A stretch of 64,000 nucleotides of DNA from Merluccius polli (taxonomy: Eukaryota > Chordata > Actinopteri > Gadiformes > Merlucciidae). Below the pieces are notes generated by a model, which was not told where the DNA came from, did no database searches, and saw nothing but the letters and a program-made list of their open reading frames with translations. Below, piece by piece: positions 22,937 through 32,157 of the stretch. A program made the translations under genes and the position numbers. The DNA is taken from NCBI GenBank assembly GCA_030340625.1, contig JAOPHQ010002276.1:289001-353000 (forward strand), written 5' to 3'. The stretch's first letter is position 1; every line of letters starts with the position of its first letter.

Positions 22937-23438
22937 CCCATTCCTCAACAATATTTTGCAATATTACCATGTCTCCTTGCACTGCCTTACCTGTTTGCAC
23001 TGCCACGAGCACCTTACATACCCAATCACAGGGTCAATATCTTTTTTTAATAGTGTGGATAATGTTGTGTGTTTTGATCATGACAATTCTTTCTTTGTGA
23101 ATTAAAAACAAAATGTCACTCCTGCTCTCCTGTCTGCCTTCAACAAAGCATAAACTTGGAAGGAGGTAACTGATTTGCAACAAATTTATAATGCAATGTA
23201 TACTTGTAATACTTAACTTATAGAAATTATAGGTATGACCACCATTCTGTTATCTTTGTCATCTGAGGCAACAGTAGCTATGTCGTTACAGTTTTGAAAT
23301 GTTGATCGTTCAATAACTCGTATACACTTGGAGCAACACTACTAAGAAATAACTACAACAACGTAAATGTGAACCATTTAATTAAATAACTATATACAAA
23401 CAATACAACTGTTGAACGACTATATACAAACAATGAAA

Positions 23439-24222
23439 CTATAGATCGTCCTGAGCGTCCTCCGCTTCTTGGTGCCCGCAGTACTGGCCGTCTGGAGCTG
23501 GGTATCTCTGGCGGATAGCCTGCATGACACAAGCTGGTAACGACTCGACGCCCTCTGCCCAATCTCTCTCCTTGCAGGACCCACTCAAGAAAGTGCCGGT
23601 AGGCTGTTAGGCGAAATTGTCTGGACAAAACGTCACAAAGCACAAAGTTAGTGATGGTCTTTGAGCCTAGCGTGCCACAGTAGCTAGCATAACTGCAAAC
23701 TATTTGTGCATTAGTAACAAAGAAAATAAACTTACTTTACAGAAAGACGTCCATTTGGCCCTGTAGGCTTTGGCTGCCGTTTCCAGTTGACCTTAGGTAT
23801 TCTAAAGTAGGTCTCCAGGACGCCGCTATCCATATGGGGTGCGAAACTCGGGTGATCGACAACACACACGTCCGTGTCGTCCTCCGATTCCTTGATTTCG
23901 TCCAGAAGAAATTGGCACCGCTGGAATTCTCGGCAGCAGACAGACTCTTGTTCTGTGTCCATTGGCGCACGTGAGAGCACAGGTACCACCAATCTGCCCT
24001 AGCTCGTGCCATTGCGGGCTCCTCGTCCGCGGCAGGCAGGTCGCCTGCCTCGGCTGTAGCGGCAGCAGCTTCAGCCGCCTCCTGTTCCTCCATAGCCCTC
24101 AGCTGCTCGTCGCTATATTGTGGCTCATAAAGGTAGCCACGAACACCCGTTTCTACCATAACTTCATCAAAATCCCAATCCTCCATATTGTATCCGTCTG
24201 CGTATTCAGTACCTTCGGCCAT
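23439..24222 (-). pseudogene. P2X7 C-terminal (ballast)-like protein of the Kolobok-like element
   Basis: Exon 1 (24222-23736) starts MAEGTEYADGYNMEDWDFDE. It runs through an alanine/glutamate-rich linker to MARARADWWYLCSH. After a one-base shift near 23965 it continues as APMDTEQESVCCREFQRC, then VVDHPSFAPHMDSG and VNWKRQPKPTGPNGRLS. A 115-bp intron (donor GTAAGT, acceptor TTGTCCAG) precedes exon 2 (23620-23439), which has LTAYRHFLEWVLQGERLGRG. A second shift near 23540 precedes CVMQAIRQRYPAPDGQY and the stop. The cysteine-rich W-x-C and CCREF-x-x-C pattern and closing R-x-x-YP-x-PDGQY match the P2X7 C-terminal ballast family, common in fish transposons. Two frameshifts suggest it is broken. 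Its role in transposition is unknown. Confidence 0.7.
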
Positions 24223-24938
24223 GTTTTCTGCAGGTGAAGTCTAACGCACTGGCACTGATCTGTGATAGGTGTGTTAGCGCATTAGGTCCCACCCCCTATG
24301 GGCGGGTTTGAAAGAGTGGGAACAAGTGCTTGTAGTTTTAATAGAAATACCCCCCCTCTTACACTTCCTCCTACTATGACGTAAAACGACGATTTTTGCG
24401 TCATTGTAGGACGAAGTGTAAAAGGTAAATACGGATTTCTCCCATCTCAGGGGAAAATGAGAGAGTGTTGCACAACCATTCAAAAGTATGACTGGGTTTC
24501 TAACAATGCAAAGCTTAATGCAAATGGGTGGAGTGTTCCTTTAACATTCATCTACCGGAGCATAGCGTTCTCTAACATGCAACGGACATAAAACACAATG
24601 AACAACATGGCATGGCGACAGCAGACAACATGAAGCATACAACCTAAAAGCAGACAAGAAAGCATTTGAAATTAGAGAGCTTACCAAGTGGCTGAACACC
24701 GGGTTGAAAGTTACTACAAACTAAATGAATCTCGCGCTTCCTTTTACCATAGTAAACACTGGTCACATGTTCTCACAGCACACCACTCTCTTAAAGAGAC
24801 ACTACACTATTAGTCAGCGACACCTCAAACGTTTCTCTATGACTGCGTTTGTAGCTTTGATTTAAAGTATTTGAATAAACATATAAATAAGAAATAACAA
24901 AACTTCACAAATTATATAACTCCACAGAAAACACAACA

Positions 24939-25099
24939 CCTCCCACTTAAGTTCCTGATCTTATGATCCAGGGAACTTACCAACTTCACTCAAAACCCCT
25001 CTTAGTGACACCCTCTTTTTTTTTTTTTTTTTTTTTTTGCTTTGCACAATATCTGTATGTAAGTGCCTGATGGAAGAGCATCTTAGTCCAATGTCCAAG
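24939..25099 (-). other. BEL 3' untranslated region
   Basis: Contains the purine tract before the LTR and a 22-base T run (A run on the coding strand) near 25018-25039. No coding signal. Confidence 0.5.
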
Positions 25100-25909
25100 T
25101 CAATCACATCCCGTTGGCAGGTGTGTGGTGTACTGCCTGGGTATGCGTAGTATGGGATGTGTATGCTCTTGCTTCTTCGTGTATGTGCAATGTGATGGGC
25201 ATGGTGGCAGCGCTAGGCTTACACCAACCAGCCAACAGGGGTAAGGGCGGTCACAGGGTGACAGGGGTTTGGGCGGTGAATGAAAGGGGTTTGGGCTAGG
25301 AGAGGGGTTCAGGAAGAGGCGGGTTTCATGGTGGCTGGTGGATGATTTTTGTCCTCCACTGGGAGAAGGACCACCAGTCTTCTCCCGTCTCTTCTGATAA
25401 CCGTCATGGGCAGTGAAGAACTCCTCTTCTTCCCGGCCACCCGCCAGGGAAACAGGAAGGCCAGCACATGTTGTGATGTCAGCATCCCTGACAATCCCTT
25501 TACTGTCAGGATAAACAGTCAGAACTCGGCCCAGACGAAACTGACCTCTCAAAGCATTTGGGTCAGCAATCCAGACAAGGTCGCCGACTTTGACGTTCCT
25601 CTCTGTCCGGTGCCACTTGGGTCGAATGAACAGATTTGGGCCAGCTAATTCCCTCCACTTTGCCCAGAACCGGTCCACTCCAATTTGAATAGCCCTTAGA
25701 CGACGCCAGGAATGAGTCTCTAGGTCAAGCCCGCTGGTGTCCCCTCCAAGCGATGCTCGACCCAGTATGAGGGAGTTGGGTGTTAAATACTCAACCGAGT
25801 CCTCCTGTTCTTGAGCTCTGGAATCGATTGGGCGTTCATTTGTCAGGTTGGCTGCTTGATAGAACAGAGTTTGGAGCTCCCCCCATGTGAGACCCTGTAG
25901 CTCCTCCAA
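25100..25909 (-). pseudogene. pol: BEL integrase C-terminal domain
   Basis: This continues the BEL integrase in a shifted frame. It includes LQTLFYQAANLTNERPI and LTPNSLILGRAS, the segments after the catalytic glutamate. The BEL/Pao-specific C-terminal domain follows (KVGDLVWIADPNALRGQF, LGRVLTVYPDSKGIVRDA, about residues 105-150). The last ~100 residues are proline- and histidine-rich and probably read-through of the 3' region. The shift from the previous frame occurs near 25880-25900. Domain identity is strong; function is lost. Confidence 0.85.
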
Positions 25910-26892
25910 GGCTCATGAGTGCCCTCTTCAAAAGCTTCACAGCAGCCTCCGCAGCTCCATTCCTGTGGGGTGCATCTGCAGGGTGAAAATCCCACTTCCA
26001 CTCAGTCCCGTTCTTAGCGGCTACATCTTCTATGGACACAGCCTGCAGGCAAGCCAGATGTTTATGCAGCTCACTCAGAGCCGGCTTGGCGCCAATAAAG
26101 TTGGTGCCTCTGTCGGACCATAGTTTTCTTGGATGCCCCCTCAGAGCAACAAAGCGGGAGTAAGCTTGGAGGAAGCTTTCTGTCGACTGGTCATCGGTGA
26201 GGTCCGCATGGACGGCTCTCGAGGCCATACAACAGAAAACAATGCCCCAGACCTTCTTGCTAATCCTTCTTTTAACTGAGTCTTTCACCTCAAAGGGGCC
26301 AAAGAGGTCGAGGGTGGTATACTCGAATGGACTTGCTCTCTTAGTACGCTCTTGAGGGAGATCACTCATTACCTGCCGACACATCTTGGCTCTTTGCTTT
26401 CTGCAGGTGACACAGTTGTTCAGCACCTTCTTAACTGTTCTTCGTCCCTGCATGATCCAAGCTTTCCTTCTTGTCCGTAGAAGAGTAGAAGCGACACCTT
26501 CATGGTTTTCTTCATGTGCCTCCCTGGCCAATAGGGTCGCAAGCCATGACTGGCATGGGATTAGCGGTACAGCCAATCGGTCCTCATCCCAGCATTGGAT
26601 TCTTCCTCCGCAGAGCAATAGTCCTGTCTTTTCTTCCTTCTGAACAACCAGGCGATCCAGGGTTGTGTCGCGGAACTCAACACCATCTTGAGCTGCGAGA
26701 GCTAGATTTTTGAAAGCTGTTGCTCTTTCTTCCACAGACAGGTATGGTCTTGCCTCCCACTTTGACTGAACTGGGGCCTGGCTGTTGCCCAGCCAGATTT
26801 CTACTGCTCGTCTCATCCAGGCAATGGTCCCACATAACCGTGCCAGTGAACTGAACCTTCGGGGGTCCACAAGGCACACAAGCGCAACACTG
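25836..26892 (-). pseudogene. pol: BEL integrase (zinc module and catalytic core)
   Basis: Reading downward from 26892, the text starts LVDPRRFSSLARLCGTIAW, the conserved link after RNase H in BEL/Pao Pol. It then gives a zinc module (H-E-E-N-H-E-G, then C-V-T-C-R-K) and the core with TLDLFGPF (first D), WSDRGTNFIGA (second D) and HRNGAAEAAVKLLKRAL (E). The upstream RNase H is absent. The RT piece at 28.1 kb stops in sequence normally some 350 codons earlier, so about 1 kb was deleted before or with the hAT insertion at 26901. The enzyme would integrate cDNA, but this copy is dead. Confidence 0.88.
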
Positions 26893-26900
26893 GTTAGGCC

Positions 26901-28094
26901 TAGGGATGTTCCGAGCGGTTAATTGCACTGACGTGTACACGACATTTTGAAAACCGTTTATTCGAATACCCGTTAATTAATTAATTAAATTATGAAATTG
27001 AACTCTGAGAAATAGCCCAAACTAAGCACATTTCGATCTATATTTATAACTTATTTATTAGTTATAATAATGTACCCCCATTACGAGGTTGCTTTAAGGA
27101 GAATTCTGTCTGATTTGTGTTTTTATTTTGACCTTTCTTTTTTTTCACATTTTTTCGTTTAGTAAAAATCTACTTTAAATTATGGAATTGATTAAAACCA
27201 CTTCTTGTCAGTAAATATATTTGTTTTGGACTTTTAAAGTCTGTCGGCTCTGCGTAATTATTTCTCTCTCTCGCTCTCTGCTCCGCAAGTGGCAGAGAGC
27301 GAGAGAGAGAGAGAGAGACAAACAACATGCCTAACTCAGACGTCCTTATGAACTTCAGACAACATCACGTTAACGGTTAAACAACGTTTATTTTTCAAGT
27401 TGTTTTTTTACAACATCTTCAAAGACGATGGCGAGCTGCACCCTCCCGCAGGCGACAGTTTTTTTTCCCCCGTGGGCTATTACATTCGTTGTATTATCAT
27501 GCACATTGCACACACATAGCAATTATTTAAACAAGGCGCAGGTCTGGAGCACTCGGCTGACCATTTCCCCTTCGACAATACAATGACCTGTAATTGTCAT
27601 ATAAGACTCAGTGGTTGTTGCCGTCCAGCCATCACTTGTGATCGCAACATATTCAGCCTTCGCCATCTTCGCTTTTATGACTGCAGTCATGTTTGCATGT
27701 GCCACCTCCAACTTTGTCGTAATTAATTTCCTCCCTGCCACTGTGTACTCCGGCTCCATTTAGCTACCGCTGATGATGGCGCACGTTTTCATCCGTAACG
27801 GAAAATGTGCTATCCCAGAATGCCTCGGTGCTGAGTCGGCAGCAGGCAGCCTGCACAAACTCAGAGGTGACAAGCGCGTCAGAAATGAACATGCATGCAA
27901 TTGAAATAATCCATGTTAATAATTAATGTGCAAGTATTTAGCTTGTTAAATGAAAACTTTTATTAAGACATGCAGTAATGTTGGTCCATTATTTTTTTTA
28001 AATTTTTTTTTAGTGTAACCAAATTTTTTTTACAAAACGGTTAGTGGCGGCAGCCCCGTGTAACCGTGTAACCGAATACCCGCGCACATCCCTA
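26901..28094. mobile_element. hAT element 1, internally deleted, inside BEL pol
   Basis: Short inverted ends TAGGGATGT and ACATCCCTA, with an exact 8-bp duplication GTTAGGCC at 26893-26900 and 28095-28102. The interior is AT-rich with a small (GA)n tract (27298-27319) and one transposase fragment. Most of the transposase gene is missing. Confidence 0.9.
27523..27759 (-). pseudogene. hAT (ZBED-like) transposase fragment
   Basis: The 78-residue frame includes KLEVAHANMTAVIKAKMAK followed by YVAITSDGWTATTTESYMT and GHCIVEGEM. The T-S-D-x-W-T-x-x-x-x-x-S-Y-x-x-x-T-x-H pattern is the first part of the hAT RNase H-like catalytic core, including its first conserved aspartate. The BED finger, the remaining catalytic residues and the dimerisation domain are missing. 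It marks the surrounding 1.2-kb element as a deletion derivative of an autonomous hAT. No start is proposed; the methionine at 27759 is probably internal. Confidence 0.75.
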
Positions 28095-28102
28095 GTTAGG
28101 CC

Positions 28103-28953
28103 TGACCATTTTCTGGGCTCTGTTGACCTGATGTTGCTGGGGTCAGTGGGTTTCTCACTCCTCCCACTTTGGCCTGTCAGGACCCAGGGCTTAAGAGAGA
28201 AGCCACCTGCTTTCAGGATCTTTTCCACTCCTTTGGTCATCCTAATTAGAGTTTGGAGGTCATCATTCGAGGTCAAGAGGTCATCCACATAGCAGTCCTC
28301 TGTTAGGATCCGGCGCTCTTCAACCATGGATGTGAACTGAGGTAAGTTTGCCGTTTCCCTCATGGCAATCTGAGCGATGCATCCGGCAAGCTTGTCGCCG
28401 ATGTTAACCCTGACGACAGCAAACACACCGATTTCATCTTCGGGGTTATCCCTCAAGAGGAATCGATGGAGGTGGACCTCTTCGTCCTTCAGCCACACAG
28501 AATTATACATTTTCTTCACATCGCCAAGGGCAGCATACAATCTGCTCCTGAATCTCAGCAGGACACCTCGGATTGGATTGAGGACATCTGGGCCTTTGTG
28601 CAGGAGGTTGTTCAGGCTCAAACCCTTAAACTCCTGACTACTGTTCCAGACTATTCTCACTGGCGTTGAGCTAGAATGAGGATTTGGGGCGACTAGATGG
28701 CTGATGTACCAAATTGGGCCGTTCCAGCCCTCGATCTCTTCCTTTGTGAGCTCGATGGCTGCTCCTCTTGATACCATCTCACGGATCTGCTCTCCATATG
28801 CTGCTTTCCACACAGGTTCTCTTGCCAGCCGAGCCTCGGTGTTCTTGAAGGTTGCTTCCACTGCTCGGCGGTTATCAGGCAGAATCGCTGGGCTTACCTT
28901 CCATGGGTAGGCCGCATCCCAGTGTGGGGCGTTGCTGTGTTTGTCTGCTAGCA
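28103..28953 (-). pseudogene. pol: BEL reverse transcriptase
   Basis: Starting right at the hAT target site, the frame reads ADKHSNAPHWDAAYPW, then NRRAVEATFKNTEARL, VRIVWNSSQEFKGLSLNN, LYAALGDVKKMYNSVWL and EDCYVDDLLTSND. The last contains the catalytic YVDD. These are ordered RT motifs of BEL/Pao, including the first aspartate in LGDVKKMYN. The sequence ends near KPWVLTGQSG and WSG, before RNase H. The 5' continuation of the same protein is at 40841 upward, separated by the second hAT with ERV2. Intact before insertion, now split and non-functional. Confidence 0.9.
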
Positions 28954-29264
28954 CATAAGAGTAGGGCTGAAACGATTCCTCGAGTAATTCGAGTACCTCG
29001 AATACAAAAAAATGGTCCGAGGATTTATTTCTGCCTCGAGGAATCGTTAGTTTAATAGAGCGCAACAGTGCGGTGCCGGAAGTAAAAATCCCATTCATTT
29101 TTCCCGTCGAGATTTTGATTAAAAGCCATTACGTCGTAACCATACAATGTATACTTACAACCGGCCGTTTTATTGTGCAATGATAGGATAGGCAACTTTA
29201 GTAACCAAAAACTAAAGGAAGGTTTCAAGAAAACAAGTTTTATTCGCGATGTCATTTAGAAGGA

Positions 29265-30092
29265 TATTGAAAAATTACGAATGCTAGGCTATATATTAAG
29301 ACTGCTATGCTAAAGGATCCCACAATAGTAAAAGGCCCAAAAGGTTACTTAGGGCCAGAATAACAGGGTCAAGATAGCCATTCACATTGTTTATGGATAC
29401 TTCACCTTTCCCCCTCATGTGAACCAGTCAGACACCAAACACAGTGACCATTGTTTGTAGACTCCCCTCCCCTCACAGAGAATCCCTTGAAATGTCCAGA
29501 GAAGCAGCAGGTGTTGAGCTCCTGCCTGGGAACCATGTTGATCAGAACACTTGGTGACGTCATTCGGCCTTAGCCTCCTCACGTAAAGGTGTGGGAGACC
29601 AGATGCCCTTTGGTGTTAATTATCCCTTGTGATCAAGGGAAGATCCATAGATCTATTCATAACGACCATAGGTCCACTAATGATCGCCAACATTCTTCTC
29701 TCCTTAGCCCTTGTGACTTTACAGTATCCATAGATCCATTCTTTTCTGTTGCTATGCTCCCTGAACTTGCCCTTGGCAACAATAAAGTATCCATATACCG
29801 GCTCATGAGATTCGGGCCCGAAGCTGCATTTTCGTATACAAAGTATCCCCTGACCTGAGACTCAGAGCTCACAATCAGCAGAACTTCTCAGGAGGCGAAG
29901 CTCTTTGTGACACCCGCGGTATATTCATTATTATATGCTTGTACTCGTTGACTTTGATTAGCTTTGATTAATAATAAATCTATTCAGTTTAATTCAGTTT
30001 ATATCTCTTTATTTACTCCTCATTTTTGATCTGATACCTTAAAGGGCCCGCTCCGTTGTTAGCCTAGAATAGGCTAAAGATTTTTCCCAACA
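29265..30092 (+). repeat. ERV2 5' LTR
   Basis: Begins TATTGAAAAATTACG and ends TTTTTCCCAACA. AATAAA at 29980-29985 is a candidate poly(A) signal. An 89-codon frame beginning MWETRCPLV (29589-29858) is identical in both LTRs. That is expected of duplicates and is not evidence of a gene. Confidence 0.9.
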
Positions 30093-30095
30093 GAT

Positions 30096-30113
30096 TGGTG
30101 ACCCCGACGTGAT
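30096..30113 (+). promoter_or_regulatory. ERV2 primer binding site, tRNA-Trp
   Basis: TGGTGACCCCGACGTGAT matches the vertebrate tRNA-Trp 3' end (with CCA) over 18 of 18 bases, as I recall that tRNA. It lies three bases after the LTR. Confidence 0.88.
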
Positions 30114-32157
30114 TTTTAACAAACAACGGGAGAACCGACGCAACGACGGGCGCCTGCGCCAGTGGCGCCACCAACCTGAGTCCACTGTCCCTGTGATCAC
30201 AGAATTAAAAGGTAAGCAGAACCTGTTGACAGACGTGTTCGAATCTGCGTAGTGGCTCATGAAACATAGTGGGATAGTGGTCCAGGTAATGGTACACTGT
30301 GCATAAATTGTAATTCCATACTGTTAAAATAATACCTTCTGATACGACGGTCATACCCTGTCAACGAATACTTGCTAAAGAAAAGAAACCTGTGCATGAG
30401 GATCGCCACCTGTGCATGAGGTAGCAGGCCCGAGGGGCCACGTTTAGTAGGTTCCAGAACCTAGACGCGTGAGCGTGACTGTGCATGAGGTAGTGTATTT
30501 CGTACTCTGACCCAGCCCGAATAGGTTATAATCCGATTCCTTTAGATAGAGTTTTTAGACCAAGGCGTACCGGCAGCGTGCTAGACACCCCACTCCGCCT
30601 GTGTGGCTAGACTCCGTAAGGTTCCGAGACCTAGACGCGCATAGGCAGCGTATCGATTACCCTAGCCTCAGAAGGAGAGGGTTGCAGACCCCTCCTGTCC
30701 GTAATTGAGTACGGACCCCTAACCAAGGGCCTCCAAAACGAGCGCCCTACCCAATTCTATACGTATTGATAAAACGAATAGGATAACCGGAGCGACATTG
30801 ACTACGCAGTCCGGGCAAAACAAAAATAGAACGAAACCATAGACATTCAAAAGAAGTGAGTGTTTTATCATCCTCCCTATCCACGATTGGACACGGATAG
30901 GAAATCAGAACGGGTTGGATACCCGGGACCGCAATAGAGTAGCGGTTTAGAAGTTGAGGAACTCCCGAACGAGTGTCCTACCCCCTCCCTATTCGGGATT
31001 AAAATAACGAATAGGATAATCGGTCCCACGATTGAATAGCGGACCGAATAGCTGGGCCTCCCCAAAACGAGTGCGCCAGGCGCGATTAAGTAGCGCGTAT
31101 TGAAGTAGACGAGAGACGAAGGGGGAAAACCGACGGTTCGCTGCCATTAAGGGGGAGCCGCGGTGGAGGATTCGGTAGCTGGTTCTGCTACCGAAGTCGC
31201 TCATAGTTTGGTGGTACCACATCCCTACCCCCCTACCCTGCTATTTGTCTGTGTCTGTGTGATCCATGTCTGTGCGCGCGGGAAGGGTGCGGCCCGGGTC
31301 GGAGTGAACGAGCGAGCGAGTGTGTGTGTGAAAAGCCCCCATCTGTCTGTCTGTGCGCGGGCCTCTGTGTAAAAAGTACTACTTGCATAGCGGTGTTGGT
31401 TATGATTAAAAGCTGTGTTGTTTGAATCTGTTAACTGTGTTGGTTATGATTAACAGCTGTGTTGTTTGAATCTGATAACTGCGTTGGTTATGATTGACAG
31501 CTGTGTTGTTTGACTCTGATCGCTGTGTTGGTTGTGCTTGACGGCTGTGTTATTTGAATCTGATCGCTGTGCGGCGTATGATTGCTGGATGGGTGGTAGA
31601 TATATGTTCATAGGTGGAGAATATATTATCTGATCACTGTGTTGCTTCTACTTACGTGGTTGGTGAGGGATATATATATTGAAAGTATATTATCCGCCCA
31701 CTGTGTTACATATCGTTAGGTTAGTGATCGATAGGTATATTAGGTGGAGAATATAATATCGGATCACTGTGTTGCTTTTAATTGTTAGGCTGGGGATAGA
31801 CATATATCCGCACAGGCGGAGAATATATGGTCTGATCGCTCGGTTGCATACAATTGAAGTGTCAAGAATACGCGTATATGTATACGTATATGTAGGCGTA
31901 TTCGTGGGGTAGAAAGAATATTGTCGGATCACCGTGGTTCACACAACTGTTAAATTAGCCATAAATTGCCTTGCCAAATTAGTGATTATCACCAACGCGC
32001 GGTGATCAGGGATAGACGGCCTCCGTGCTATAACAGAATAGACGGCCTCCGTGCTATACAGAAAAAAAAAAAAAAAAAAAAAAGTGACCAGGGATAGACG
32101 GCCTACGGGCTACAAAATAAAATAAATAAATAAGCCAACTGTAGGAATAATTAATTA
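30114..32157 (+). other. ERV2 long leader with several tandem-repeat blocks
   Basis: This is about 2 kb of non-coding leader. 30388-30500 repeats CTGTGCATGAGG. 31390-31565 is four 44-bp units (TGTTGGTTATGATT...GCTGTGTTGTTTGAATCTG). 31597-31965 is about five degenerate ~65-bp units (GGTGGAGAATATAT...GATCACTGTGTTGC). GATAGACGGCCT occurs three times (32012, 32038, 32093), around a 21-base A run. The region before gag in retroviruses holds packaging signals; this role is only inferred. Confidence 0.7.

Larger units (their letters stand above)
21811..24540. mobile_element. Kolobok-like TTAA DNA transposon with THAP and P2X7-C-like genes
   Basis: It lies in the BEL LTR between TTAA at 21807-21810 and TTAA at 24541-24544. 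The paralogous LTR has the empty site GCTTAACATT at 44233-44242. Ends are imperfect inverted repeats (AGGGGCATTCCACC and AGGAACACTCCACC). Inside are a THAP-type fragment (plus strand) and a convergent two-exon gene related to the P2X7 receptor C-terminal domain (minus strand). Kolobok elements are known for TTAA duplications and THAP proteins. piggyBac also uses TTAA, but its ends and genes differ. No transposase core was found, so this copy is internally deleted. Confidence 0.82.
21189..24938 (-). repeat. BEL 3' LTR, interrupted by a Kolobok-like element
   Basis: Matches 43618-44631 at near identity when 21811-24544 is removed. On the plus strand it begins TGTTCCGTGTTCTCC and ends AACACAACA. 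A 78-codon frame beginning MNVRFTSQ is present in both LTRs with one residue changed (TSPRF versus TGPRF), but it has no recognised domain. Confidence 0.92.

Noticed and set aside
25014..25039. T run as the poly(A) tail of a retrocopied gene
   Set aside because: It lies in the BEL 3' region and no retrogene sequence adjoins it.
29589..29858. 89-codon frame identical in both ERV2 LTRs (also at 38667-38936)
   Set aside because: Identity follows from LTR duplication. There is no domain, and the position overlaps LTR control sequence, so an LTR-encoded protein is not supported.
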